This document shows positions 1 through 22,890 of a stretch of 64,000 nt of DNA, one piece after another. A program made the translations under genes and the position numbers. The stretch covers positions 14,501,817-14,565,816 of the forward strand of contig NC_090699.1 in NCBI RefSeq assembly GCF_040954835.1, in the 5' to 3' direction. Position 1 is the stretch's first letter. Every line of letters begins with the position of its first letter. Under the pieces are notes generated by a model. It was given only the letters and a program-made list of their open reading frames with translations, searched no databases and was not told the DNA's origin. The stretch is from Lepisosteus oculatus (taxonomy: Eukaryota; Chordata; Actinopteri; Semionotiformes; Lepisosteidae).

Positions 1-114
1 AACATATAAAGTACACAGGCAACTAGTTCAGGTATTCCTTCATCTTGATCACTGCTTTGCTTGCTATATCTGAAGCACCCAAGAGCTCTTGCCTAAAGAC
101 ACCACTTTCATTGA

Positions 115-10926
<10,812 letters not shown>

Positions 10927-11015
10927 AGCTCTCAGATGGACCTTTCTGAAAACCTCTAGTCTGCTGTGCTTTAGTCCCCCTCCGCTTTCTCTCTGCCCTT
11001 CCTCTAATTCTGTAG

Positions 11016-11021
11016 AATAAA
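11016..11021 (+). terminator. Poly(A) signal of gene A
   Basis: AATAAA lies 90 bases after the stop codon. The 3' UTR (10927 to about 11040) matches the gene B 3' UTR closely, including TCTAATTCTGTAGAATAAAA, so the same short UTR is expected for both genes. Confidence 0.85.
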
Positions 11022-11058
11022 ACTGGTTTCAAAAGCATTTCTCCTGTGTCCTGCTCAT

Positions 11059-11108
11059 GGTGTGTGTGTGTGTGTGTGTGTGTGTCTGTGTGTGTGTGTG
11101 TGTGCGTG
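11059..11108. repeat. (TG)n microsatellite
   Basis: A run of about 25 TG dinucleotides, slightly interrupted, directly downstream of the gene A poly(A) site. Confidence 0.9.
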
Positions 11109-11639
11109 TGCTGATGTGTGTAAAGTTGCAGAGTGTATGCCGTGGCAGAGTTCTCCAGCTGTTACCTAAAGCAGACGCTGCAGCTAACCCTCTGCTCCTC
11201 TCCTTGTTGGATCCCTCATGAATCCTAATCCCACTGACCGGACTGGTCTGGGACACTGGGTATATGATAACTCACTGGGAAACTGACTGCAGAAAAAAAT
11301 TTGCTATACTCTGCTTAGAGGATTCCTCCCTGCATAACCTTACAGGTAACGCAGCTTAAACCGGCACTTTAATTTTTCCCCTTTGGAGAACCCTGACACC
11401 CACAGCGACAGAGCAAATCACACTTCATCACCCCCGTCTTCCCATTAACCTTTGAGGGCCCCAGCGAAAGTGCAGAGGGCTGGGGGATTAACAGGCTGTG
11501 TGTCACTGAGCGGGGCTGCGGCAGCTGCGGGGAGGTGACGCAGTGCGAGAGAAAGTGGATGTCAGGCTCACAGAAGAGAAAGGTCAGGCAGGCGAAGGGT
11601 TGAGACTGACTACTCCCACTCACAAACAGAGCTCTGTGC

Positions 11640-12620
11640 GAGAGCCAGGGTGGGGACAGCTCACACACCACACAGGTCTGTTACACACTCGCACCAACAA
11701 ACACACAACACTGGGAAAACCCAGTCTGTCACATACAGTACACACACCATGGTGTGACAGCCAGGCGAAAAACCTATTTTGCACATACACACACTGAGTG
11801 ACAACTTTGGAAGATATCTGAGTATAACACACACGCATAAACTCTCTGTTACACAGGACTGTGTTACTGCCTGGGAAGATATCTCACTCCATCACATGCA
11901 CACACAACACTGATTGACATCCAAAGAAGGCAACTTACAGTCAGGGAAGACAGCTTAGTCTATCGCCCTCATTTAACCATACACACAACAATGAGTGACA
12001 GCACAGGTGGATAACTTACTCTGTCACGGATATCATATAACTCTTTTATTGCAGTCAGTTAGTATCAGTTAATGTATTTTATTGCACACGCACAACCATG
12101 AAACAGTTTGTCACCGTCATCGCAGAGTGAAAGTCGGGTTAGATAACTTATTCTGTCACATTCGCAAAACCACACACACACACACAACACTGACAGCCCG
12201 GGTGGGTAACGTATTCTGTCACACATACACTTCTAACACTCAGTTCATTGACATCTTTCTGCACACACGCATAGCCATGAATCATCTTTCACACACACTC
12301 ACACATGCTGCACAAAAACACACAACACTAATTGAAAGCTAGGTTTGATGACTCGTTCTGTCACATCCACAAGACCACACACACAAGAAAGGGTATTATC
12401 TGCCAGTCAGTTTGTAACTTGCTATGTCACCCGCTCATGTTCACACACTGACACAACATTGAGTGAGGATACTTCAGCCCGTCTCACGCACGCACATCTA
12501 CAAATGTAGGAGTTGTACTGTACAACACTGAGTGGTAGTTTGGGCGGATAACTTACTCTTTTACACATTCACACACGAGGTAGCCCAGTTTGTCACAGGC
12601 ACATAGCACCCTAATGGTCT
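11640..12620. repeat. Degenerate CACAC / TCTGTCAC minisatellite
   Basis: Roughly every 55-90 bases the motif (G)ATAACTTACTCTGTCACA returns with changes (near 11740, 11880, 12010, 12140, 12210, 12345, 12415, 12550), separated by CACA-rich spacers and ACACTGA(G)TGACAG segments. It is an old, diverged tandem repeat. No gene is visible from 11040 to 13280. Confidence 0.6.
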
Positions 12621-13287
12621 GCCAGCTTGACTGTTATGCACAGACGGCAGCATGCATGCCTTCAATGATAAAATTCCAGTCTGCTATCCAAGAGCTAAAT
12701 ATATAATACCCAGTACAAGGCACTCACCCCCCCAAATAGCCCAAAACTTCAATCACCCATCCGTATTGTCTTCAGAAACCTAACAACTGTGGGAATGCAC
12801 CAGTGCAATAGAGGGGATTTTGTGCTCTTTGTCTCTGTTAAAAATCCTAAGGAATTTGGTACCCAGGACTCCTGGCTAGAGTGCTCTTGACTTGCAGGGG
12901 AGAACAGCCCTGTTGAGCCACCCAAGTTTTCCTCTGCGTTTATCTGCAGGTCACATTGCAGCCCATTCGCCTGCCAGAGCTGTTTCTGGAAAACCAGTCT
13001 CACATTCCCGATGAGGTTTCTCTGCCTGTCTCGAGTGCAGGCAGCAGTTCCCAGTGCCGGGGGGGGGCGTGCGTCTCCCCAGTACACAGACAATCACACG
13101 CACAAGGAACATCGGGGGGGGGGGGGGGGCAGGGTTTAAAACACTCACTTTCCTCTCGTGATTTGAGAGCGGGTGGGCTTCTCCGAAGTTGGCGTGGCGT
13201 GTCTGATAATATTGGAAACATCAGACAGTACTCGTAGTAATACAGAAGAAAGATGTACTTATAGTACATATCCTAGTTCAAATACAG

Positions 13288-13436
13288 AGCTGTGTCAGCA
13301 TGAGTGGGATATAAAGGAACATGTAAAGGCTGAAAAGAGAACAAAAGTGACACACCCGAAGAAGGCTCCACAGCCAAAACGTTGTGTTTTTTTTCCTTAT
13401 CTTTTCAGCATGGAATGAACCTTTACTTGTTCCCTT
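13288..13436. repeat. Foldback repeat element, copy 1
   Basis: A minus-oriented arm (AGCTGTGTCAGCATG..., 13288-13340) is followed by a plus-oriented arm (GAAGAAGGCTCCACAGCC... to GAACCTTTACTTGTTCCC, 13358-13435). The two arms are reverse complements of one repeat seen again at 26.8-27.2, 27.6 and 49.6 kb. No coding capacity; a non-autonomous foldback or MITE-like element is the best guess. Confidence 0.6.
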
Positions 13437-13575
13437 ACATATCCTAGTTTGTCTCAAAGGAGGGGTATAATCCAGACTTGTTTAATTTGGACAGCTGCAA
13501 ATCGGGGCAGATTTTCTCGAAGCAGGGCTTACTCATTCACAGATCCTTAGCCTATATTGCAAGTTCAGGGTATGC

Positions 13576-13860
13576 GGGGTGGAGCTGTGGCTCTGTGGCT
13601 AAGAATCTGTGCCTGTGACTGGAAGGCTGCCAGTTCAAATCCCACAGCTGGTAGAGGAATCCTACTCTGTTGGGTCCCTGAGTGAGGCCCTTAACCCCAG
13701 CTACTCCAGCGGTGCTGTATAAATGGCTGACCCTGTGCTCTGACCCCAAGTCTCTCTCCCTGTCTGTATCTTATGGAGAGCAAGCTGGGGTATGTGAAAA
13801 GACAAATTCCTAATGCAAGAAATTGTATAGGTCTAATAAAACAACATTATTATTATTGTG
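13576..13860 (+). mobile_element. tRNA-derived SINE
   Basis: The head has an A-box-like TGGCTCTGTGGCTAAGAATC and a B-box-like CAGTTCAAATCCCA, the two parts of an RNA polymerase III promoter. It is followed by the body motif GAGTGAGGCCCTTAACCCC, common in fish SINEs, and ends in an A/T-rich tail with ATTATTATT. No protein is encoded. The exact family cannot be named without a repeat library. Confidence 0.7.
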
Positions 13861-14667
13861 TATAGACGTGCACTGTGCTGTACAGTACATGAGGGTTATG
13901 TGTGCCGCGATGCTGTTGCGGTCTGGTCACTGGCCTTACTGGGGCTCTCGAGCTGGGCTTACTGTGCTCACCGTGCTGCTCACATGGCAGGGACCCAGGT
14001 CTTTGGTGTCCACCGGTGACATTTCGCTCTGGACCTCTGCTGTTCACCCAATTGATGATTTCATAGCAGAGCAACGTGATGCAGCTTTAAAGGGCAGAAC
14101 ATTATCTACAAGAACAACGGGGCTCCGCCTCCAAAGTTGCTGTGCTCAGTTAAGAGGGGCTCTTACCTGCTCTGTCCAGACGGGGGCGTTGTGGGACTCC
14201 CAGCAGTTTGTCCAGTGTGGTTCCTGGATTGGGCAGTTTTACAGTCAGATTACCCGTTAAACTCTGTGAATAATGACCGTGCAAAACAGAGTATGTTAGC
14301 TCTAAAGAGATCTGAGTTATATAGGTCATTCTAACGGTTGGATGGCGATGGATAACACTGTTGTTAGTTCAGTCTTTTTCTATACACTAACACTAATGAA
14401 CTGTGGGCATTTCTGTACATGTTCCAGTGTGATGAAAATGGCAGGCGTTGACTTTAAAATCAGATGTGTTTCTGTAGCTCTCCCCATGGAAAGAGCAGGG
14501 CTACCTCAGTTCGTATCAGAATATCCATGTACTAAAAAGTTTGAGGATGGAAAAAAATGAAAAAAAATGTTTGTAGCTACTTTTGTTGAACAATTTAAAA
14601 AAGAACAGTTTTATAAACACTCATTGTGTGAAATCACTCATTCCCATACTGCCCTAAATCAACCTCT

Positions 14668-15260
14668 CAGATTAATGAAACAGGCCAGTCGGGTGATATA
14701 CCCGTCAGATTAATGAAACAGGCCAGTCGGGTGATATACCTGTCAGATTGATGAAACAGGCCAGTCGGGTGATATACCTGTCAGATTAATGAAACAGGCC
14801 AGTCGTGTGATATACCTCTCAGATTAATGAAACAGGCCAGTCGGGTGATATACCTCTCAGATTAATGAAACAGGCCAGTCGGGTGATATACCTGTCAGAT
14901 TAATGAAACAGGCCAGTCGTGTGATATACCTGTCAGATTAATGAAACAGGCCAGTTGGGTGATATACCTCTCAGATTAATTAATGGGGACAGGTGATATA
15001 CTATAGCTCTCAGATAAATTAATCAGGGCAGTTAGGTGGTATACCCCTCAGATTACTTAATGAGGCTAGTCCGGTGATGTACCTCTCAGATTAATGGATC
15101 AGGCCGGTCAAATGACACATCTCTCAGATTAAAAAATCAGATTGGGTGATATACCTCTCAGATTAAGGAATCAGGCCAGTCAGGTGATATACTGTACCTC
15201 TCAGAATGAATCGGGTCAATCAGGTGATATATCTCTCAGATTAAGGAACTGGTTGAGTGA
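14668..15260. repeat. 38-bp minisatellite
   Basis: The unit starts CAGATTAATGAAACAGGCC and carries GGTGATATACCTCT at its end. Eight neat copies at 38-base spacing run from 14668 to about 14970, with variation mostly in GTCGGG/GTCGTG and CTGT/CTCT, then increasingly broken copies to about 15260. There are no unique spacers between units. Confidence 0.9.
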
Positions 15261-18200
15261 TATAACTCTCTGAATAATGAATCAAATTAGTGAGATGAAT
15301 CAGGCCAGTTGGGTGATATACAGTTTAATGAATTCAGATTAATGTTTCATATTAATGAATCAGGACAAGCAATATAACCCTCGGAATTACAACATATATA
15401 TATATAGTATATACCTTCAATGAAATACTATACTGTACCTTACTTCCAATTAGTCAGCTTGTGACTCCAGTAAATCGGGTGTTATTGCTCTGTCAAGCTA
15501 CGGAGGCTGTCAAAGTAAAAAAAAAAAATCATTTAATAGCCTGAAAAATCAAGCAAAATAGCGTAATCCACACAGGCTTCATACAAGCGCCTCTCCTAAT
15601 ATAAGGACAAAATGCACCCCTCGAACGTACCGAAAACAGTCGCTGCTCCCTTTCAGCCTGTCTTTTCACGTTTCAGCCTGTAATGACCGCTGCGACACCG
15701 CTGTTTTAAAGATGAGATGGTGTTTTTTCGTCTTCAGTCGATTTAGATTTAAGATTCGTCCCCCGTATTCGCGAATATTCTTCGCGGGCAGTTACGAGCG
15801 CGTGGCCGACCTGCTGCAGAACCGTTAGGATTTGAAAGCGGACCGGACCCGTTCAGCGGCTGCCCATCTGACGCCTAACATCTAATTCATTTGCCTTAAA
15901 ACCACACGTACAGTACTGTAAAATGCTAGGAAACGGCATTTTGAAAAAAATAAATAAAACCTTCGCGAGAAAGAAAACGGTGGAAAAAAAAAGAATGTTT
16001 CCCACATGTAACAGGTGAGCGTAGTTGAAGAGTTGTTTCGTTTTTAGTTTTTTTTCCTTTGGGGATAAAAGAACAACAGTAACAATCATTAAAAAACTTC
16101 TAAAGTTTAACTCATTAAAATAAACAAAGCTTACTGGGTTAAAAAGCTTAACGGGCAGTAATTGGACAAGGAAGAGGCAAAACAGGTAACATACCGGAAC
16201 CCGCGTTTAAGTCATCGATGTTTTATCGACGTATTTTGAGATAGGTGTATCTGAACTCGTGTACAATTATTGAAAGTTCATTTATATTTATGTGTGTGAG
16301 GTACGTTTATGGGGTGGAAGAACACAGCACTAATGCGATTATAGGAATTCTGTCTGGGCTGTGTCCACAGTAGCTACATTTCCAGGCAGAAAAACACATT
16401 ATGAATGCAACAGAGCTCCAATAAACCAGGCCATTACATAATAATAATACTAATAATGTTCAAATTCCCTAAACTACAGTTTTTAATGGTCAAGGGCTAC
16501 GTTTTAATTGCAACAAAGACAAGTGAGTCCCAAGCAAACACATTTCCCTCACTCTTTTGCCCCTCTTTGCTCTTCATCTCCCAGTCCTCTCTCTCTCTTC
16601 TTCCTGTCTCCCATTCTGGTCTTTTCCCTTCTCTCTCTTTCCTCTTTTGTGGTCTTTCCCCTTTCTCTCTCTCTGCCCTTTCTCTTCCCCTTCTTTCCCT
16701 TTGTCTCTGTCTAATTTAAAAAAAAGGTAGACTGGTTTTAGAAGACATGTACCGGGAATGACTTTGTTGTGCTTTTCAATGGTTTCAACAGGCCTGAAGT
16801 AAAATCTAAGAGAAGACGGTCTGATCTGTGTTCAGTGGGATCCCTCAACACAGCTGTAAGATTCCACAGGCATTTTCAGCTGCAGCAGGTACAGTATTTG
16901 TTGCTGACTACCGACACCGACACCCTCCATTGAGACTGATGAAATGGATGAAACAGCAACAATCCAATTGTCATCATCTCCTTACACAGGGCCGAGGGTC
17001 TGCAGTCAGCTCCTGAGTCACTCGGTCGAGTTATTATTCAGCTTCAGGGCAGCAGAGCCCTCCGGTGGAATGGAGTGAGAAGTCCGAGCCGAGGTCAGCC
17101 CTGACTTCACTGGCAGAGTGAGCGACCCCAAGACGGACCTCACACTGCGGGGACCCGGCTGAAGCCTGCACAGAGCACTTGCTTGCCTGGTGCCCCACTC
17201 TCTGCCCAGAACCCGTGCCCAGACACACGTTTTGCTGGGACTGGGCAGTATGAGCCCACTGACCGGTGCTCTCCTCAGCAAGGCTTGTGTTCAATCATCT
17301 GCTCGGCTACCGCAGGGGTCCATGGCAAATCAGCAGGCACCCACCCCAGGGGGCATGTGTAGGCTCTTCTGGCCCACCCCCTGTGAAAGTGCCCCAGTGG
17401 ATCTCACACACATCTCTGTGCGGGAACTGGGAGATGGGCAGTAGTCCTGTCGTGTGGCACTACTCTGGTGTGTACGATGGTGCGTATGCCTCTGGAACAA
17501 AAAAGGTGTTTTTGTGCAAAGAAAAATGTGTGTTTCTGGGTGCTCTGCATGTAAAAACAGAATTTTGTAACAGTGACACTACTTCTGTTTAATAGTTCAT
17601 CATCCATTGACAATTGTTCCAGTTCCTCATTTAAAAAGCCCTGTTAAATAAGACTTTCGCCATGTGAATGAATGCAATACTCAACATCGACCTTCTTCCT
17701 ACGTCTGCGTGGGAACTACATTGAAATAAGAACTAACACGGCACTGTGTCCTGTCCATGTACACCTAGAATCCAGTGGTGGCCTGGAGGAGCAGGAACGG
17801 GGCCCTTTCCGTCAGTACTGCTTGTCTGCGCCAGGATGCAGGCCCAGAACAGTGAGTACAGCACAGCTACATTCTTCACACATTCTTGACTATATTAAGA
17901 GCAAAAGCCCTCTTTTAACGTGATCATGGAAATGATCTTCTGTACGCACAGATCCAGGGTTCTGTATTGATGTTAGGAGACTGAAATAAAATGCGGGCAC
18001 AGATAATTGTACTTTATGAATCTGAATATTTAAAATGCAGTACATTATATTTGTTTATTATATTAATATCAGATTTGGTTTTCTTTCTTTATTTTCTTAA
18101 TCTTAGAGTAATGTTAAAATGGTCTTCCCTGCTTCGGGATGCTTCACCTTTTGAAATACACAGAAATACACTAAATGTGTATTTATATTTGCTTTCAGAT

Positions 18201-19008
18201 TCAAGTACAGACAAGACAATGTTTCTGTGGCACAAGTTCATTTCAACTACATCCAACTGGCACTTAGACATTTATTGATGCATCATCTAAATAAATGGTT
18301 TATAGTCTCCAAAGAAGCCATCCTTCCATTTTCATGTGTGACAGTGAAGTTGACAGCAGAGAGAAGGCAGTGTTCATTATTCACCACACTGTGTGTGCCA
18401 TGTCATTCCTTATCCATACTAAACCCTTTTATTGTCATTAATGGCTTCAGTCTGCTGGCCTCAAGTAATCTGGCAACATGGAACCTGGAAGGAAAGTTGT
18501 CAGCTGTTTGTAAAACCATTACCAGTCAGAAAGGCACCATGCACACAGTGACTGTTATCTGTTTCCCCAAGAAAAAACAGGCAGCTCTGTGGCTGTCAGA
18601 CAGCTCCCAATCTTAGCTGAAGGAGAAAACAAAGGCGGGGTTAGGAGTTCCTGTCTTGTAGGTGAGGGAGTAGATAAAATTGTCTGTGTTAGCATTGTAT
18701 TAAGATTGGCATAACAGCCCTGTTTCCAATAACTAGTCTGGCTTATTAATCATGTGTAGGAGAAGGAAACATCTTACCTGTTTCCTGGAAGCAGAATGAA
18801 ACACTCCAGAGGACACTTACCTCAATTCTCCCTCCTCTCTAACCCCAGTGAACTATAAATGTTCATAGCTAACTGAATAAGCAGAAGCAGACTGCAGTTC
18901 TCAACTGTGTCTCCTCTCCAGGATCTACCACCAGCCCCCTCCCCGTTCCTCAGCAGTAATGATAATATCATTAATAACTTGTATAGTACTCCCAGCATGA
19001 GTGCTCGT
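15261..19008. other. Intergenic DNA without a recognised gene
   Basis: Open frames here are short and none resembles a known protein. A pyrimidine-rich low-complexity tract covers about 16540-16715 (TCTCTCTC, CCCTTTCTC). The rest is unique-looking, AT-rich DNA. Confidence 0.6.
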
Positions 19009-19302
19009 TCAGCCCTTACCTCCCTGCGTCTCCAGATGCTTTGCTGCAGTGAGCTGTTGCTCCAAGCAGGTCACCTTCAGGCCTCAGGACACTTTCTGCC
19101 AGAGGCTGAGCCTGCGTGTGCCAGCAGGAGCCACAGGGAGGAGAGAGAGGCAGAGGGGCACTGCATCCTAATTAAGGCACATTATCCCCCTGCTGTGAGT
19201 CTTTGCACGGCTGAGATTGCACAGATTTCACAGGTCCTCTTGGTGAACTATCAAGTGACAGCCTGAGAAAGGAGCAGGTATCTGTTTCCACAGGGCAGGC
19301 TG
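19009..19302 (+). promoter_or_regulatory. Conserved noncoding block A, copy 1 (candidate muscle enhancer upstream of gene B)
   Basis: This 294-base block recurs at 52529-52822 with five substitutions and no gaps, while the flanks do not align. It lies about 9.5 kb upstream of gene B; its partner lies about 8.5 kb upstream of gene C. It contains CTAATTAAGG (homeodomain-type) and TCAAGTG at 19251-19257, the consensus of NKX2-5-type cardiac factors. Both copies have a matching open frame of about 85 codons, but four of five substitutions would change the residue and the product resembles nothing I know, so I read it as regulatory. Function is inference. Confidence 0.6.
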
Positions 19303-20176
19303 TGCTGGACTGAGAACTGAGCTGGACTGAGCTGCATAGGCCCCTCTGAGCCATGCCATCACACTCAGCTGTGGCTTCAAGCTTGAGCTGGGGAAATAAC
19401 GAGGAGGCAGCACATAGTGTTTGTTTGTGATGGGGGCAAGGCCCAGGTTCTTCCTCTACCTCCACCTACTTTCTCTGAAGTCAGGGGTCTTGGGCGAACA
19501 CCTGTTTTCACAGATGAGTACTGCAAACACCCCCAGAGACACATAAAGCTCTCCTTGTTTCTTTCCAGATTTGATCTCCTTTTCTTTTTCTGCCCTGCTT
19601 GCCTCTCTTTACAATCTTGACTTGCTGCTTTCACTGTTCATCTGAAAAGCTGTAACCTTTTACTCAGTTGGCATCCCTTCCGTAGGTGCTAACGCTAGCT
19701 CATTGCTGCTTTGCTATTGCAAGGAAAATAAAATAAGTCAGATGTAGTGAACACGATCATGAACACCTGCTGCTCACACCTTCAAATAAGGGGTTTAGGG
19801 CTTTATCACTAGAGTGCAGATTTTAAAACATCAGGACAAGGACAACACACGAATGGACATTATCATTCAGCCTCATATGTGTGCCCCCTGTGGTGGGTCC
19901 TGTCTGTTGTCCTGAGACCGTTCTTCATCACTGTCATCACTGTTTCACACTCACATGCTTTTCTTTCTTTATGCTTTTCAGCTGTTGGCTGTCTACTCTG
20001 GACCTGTCGTACAGCACAGGTAATGCATATTCATTATATAGACTTTTCCCATCACAAATTACAGCTAGCTGTATTTATCGCAATTTACTGAGAACGAAAG
20101 CCCGTTTCTGTAATAGCTTTGAAATGACAGTGATAGAATCTCACGATTCATTAATGAAAATGCTTTGCTATACATA

Positions 20177-21253
20177 CAGTGCCAATAGAAAGTCTACATC
20201 ACCCTTGGACTTTTTCACATTTTATTGTGTTACAGCATGGAACCATGATGTATTTAACAGAATGTTTGCCACTCATCAGCACAAAGTACTCTATAATGTC
20301 AAAGTAAAACAAAATACAGACATTTTACTAAGTTAATTAAAAATAAAAAACAGAAAATAATTGAATGCATACTGTACGTATTCAGCCCCCCAGGTTAATA
20401 CTTGGTAAGATCACCTTTGGCAGCAATTACAGCTGTAAGTGTCTTTGGGTAAGTCTTCCAAATGCCAGTGCTCTTACGGATTGCAATACATTTTTCTCCA
20501 GGATTTTTCTGTACTTAGCTCCATCCATTTTTCCTTCTATCTTTATGAGTTTTCTAGTCCATGCCACAGAGTAGCATCCCCAAAGCATGATGCTGCCACC
20601 ACCATGCTTCACTGTAGGGATGGTGTTCTCAGTGTGATGTGCTGTGTTTGGTTTGCACCAAACATAAAGATCAATTTTGGTCTCATCAGACCATAGAATC
20701 TTCCTCCAAATTGTTGATACTCTCACATGCCTTTGGACAAACTCCAGCCGAGATGTGATATGAGTTTTTTTCAACAAATGATGGACTTCACTGTGCTTTG
20801 AGGTATATTCAATGCCTTGGAAATGTTCTTATATCCTTGCCCGGACTGGTATTTTTCAAGAACCAAGCATTCTGCTTGGATTGTTCCTTGGTCTTCATGG
20901 TGTAGTGTTTCCTTAGAAATTCATTAACTAAGTGGGGAAGGTCCCAGACATAGGTGTAGTTATTCTGAAAACATGTGAAGCACCTCCAGGTGGACTCCAG
21001 GTGGACTCCAGTCAAGTAATTCTGTGACTTGCAGAAGAGAGCTGGTTACTTCAGAGGTAATTTAGGTGTGTCCAAGCAAGGGGGCGAATACTTATGCATT
21101 CAATTATTTTGTTTATTATTTTTAATTAATTTAGTAAAATGTCTGGATGTTTTTACTTTGGCATTATAGAGTACTTTGTGTTGATGGTTCCATACTGTAA
21201 CACAATAAACTGTGAAAAAGTCAGAAGGGGGTGTAGACTTTCTATAGGCACTG
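20177..21253 (-). mobile_element. Internally deleted Tc1/mariner element
   Basis: The ends CAGTGCCAATAGAAAGTC... and its inverse ...GACTTTCTATAGGCACTG are flanked by TA on both sides (20175-20176 and 21254-21255), the Tc1 target site. Inside, on the minus strand, is transposase debris: the catalytic-core start ([13 protein letters not shown], then [10 protein letters not shown]) at 20427-20777 and an N-terminal piece (FLRKHYTMKTKEQS) near 20885-20940. At 1077 bases it is about 0.5 kb short of full length and cannot encode transposase. Confidence 0.9.
20427..20777 (-). pseudogene. Tc1 transposase fragment
   Basis: An open stretch of 116 codons with the first catalytic Asp (WSDE) and the HGGGSIM motif of Tc1 transposases. 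The helix-turn-helix region is mostly deleted, and the second Asp and Glu region is missing or broken. Not functional. Confidence 0.85.
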
Positions 21254-21869
21254 TATACTGTAGCCATACATATACAAACTAGGTATACAATTATATTTAT
21301 TTGCGAAACAAAATTAGAAGTGTGTTCGGGCAGTTCTGTTGTGGTAAAACTGTAGTGAAACAGACAGATTTACTTACTATTGACATCATAATTCATAGCC
21401 ACACTGTGCATTTAAAAAGCACCACAACCATAAAAAGGGTTCCTTGTTTTTTGTATTAATTTGTAAGAAAAGGGTTTTTTAAAGCTGGGGCTTCATAGAT
21501 TTTTACTCACAAACTGGTGATTTCTGATGAAAACACTGTAAATAAGAAGAGGCTTTAGTTCCAAATTGTCCTTGGGTATATACAGTATATACTGTGCAAC
21601 ACTTTGTTTCATTTTACAATTTCTTTGATATAAAACGGTTAAACTAACACTGGTTCTATAATTTCCAACCTTAAATGAAAAGCTGAGTTCATTAGAAAAG
21701 CGTTCATTGTTAAAAACAACAGCTGGGTCAAGACTGCGTATTTAAAGTGATACATTATTATGGAGGTCTCACTGATCCCCAGAGTTTCTGTCTGCCGACC
21801 AGCTTTGATCTCCCATCAGAGCTGAGCAGAGAGAAGCCTTCGGTAGACGGGGAGCCGGGAGGTGAGGCG

Positions 21870-22150
21870 AGGTATCTCCCATGTGTCCCTTCAATCACAG
21901 CAGATGCAGGAGCGCCCTAATAATAGGCCGGTGTTAAAAGACAGCGGCGAGTCAGGTTTCTGCTTGTGATAAACAGGCTGGGTGGAAAGGTACTCTGTGT
22001 GTCAGGCAGTGGAGGAGGGGTCAGGCTGACATGACATCCAGCGGCACAGCGCTGATTACAGAAGGAGCTGGGACAGCTGGGAATGGGGTCTGAGAGGCCA
22101 GGAATAGCACATTCAAGTGCTGCTCAGCCACCAGGCCGGGGCTAATAAAG
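21870..22150 (+). promoter_or_regulatory. Conserved noncoding block B, copy 1 (MEF2-type site)
   Basis: It aligns in pieces with 53340-53600 in the next intergenic interval. Shared pieces include CTAATAATAGGCC, TGATTACAG and GACAGCTGGGAATGGG. CTAATAATAG at 21917-21926 fits the MEF2 consensus YTAWWWWTAR, and CAGCTG is an E-box. MEF2 and E-box factors drive striated-muscle genes, so an upstream enhancer of gene B is plausible. More diverged than block A. Confidence 0.5.
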
Positions 22151-22749
22151 GAACACAGAGAGAAGGACCTGCAAGACAAAGGGATCAAATTCCTCTGCTG
22201 TTTATGTATACACGTAGCACAAAAATGTATTGGATAACAAGGGTGTGCGGGGCTAAACTTTGAAACTTTTTAATACAGCGCTTTGACGTGTATTTTGCAA
22301 TTATCGATTTGAAGCCTTGTACCCTAGAAAACATGTATCTTTGTTAGTCCCAGGGTTTTATTTAACTTTTATTATTATAACCTTCACAGAGGTTATCGAA
22401 AGTTTTATTTTTATCCTTTCTTTAGCGTATGCATAAAGGGTGAACTGTTGGAGGAAAAAAACTTAAAGCTAGTAGCTATTTAAAAAATATTTGAAAGTTT
22501 TGTAACTTCTAAGCAAGTGTTGTATTGGCATGTACACACCTTCTGGATTCATTTTGTGCAACCTGTGTTACATTCCTGTATCTAGGAATAAATACATTTT
22601 ACTAAGGCAAAATAGCAAGGACAAGAAATATTACACAAGAGCACAATAAGCTAGAGGCTTTTAAAAGCAGCCCTGTTGTATCTAGATATTCAACCTTTTG
22701 GAAAACAGGAGAACAAACACTGGTTGCATAGTATGTACAAACAGACACC

Positions 22750-22890
22750 ACAGAGGGTTAACGCTGAGGCCCTGAAGGAAGGGTAGATAATTTTCAATCT
22801 TCCAGAACATTTGCCACTCTAACACTGTGTTTGGGAAAATGTGTAGGGGATGCTGTCAAAATGACAGCTATCTTGACACTTGACACGGAC
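22750..22890 (+). promoter_or_regulatory. Conserved noncoding block C, copy 1
   Basis: It shares GGGTTAA(T)CGCTGAG and, 100 bases on, TGACAGCTATCTTGAC with 53624-53765, in the same order. The latter core contains a GATA-type site (CTATCT) and a TGACAG motif. Candidate regulatory element; function not shown by sequence. Confidence 0.42.

Noticed and set aside
14668..14990. CRISPR-like regular repeats
   Set aside because: Units abut with no unique spacers and the genome is eukaryotic; it is a minisatellite.
18907..19266. Matching open frames in block A (also 52415-52786) as a duplicated small gene
   Set aside because: Four of the five substitutions would change the amino acid, no homology is recognisable, and there is no promoter or splice context. 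Conserved noncoding DNA fits better.
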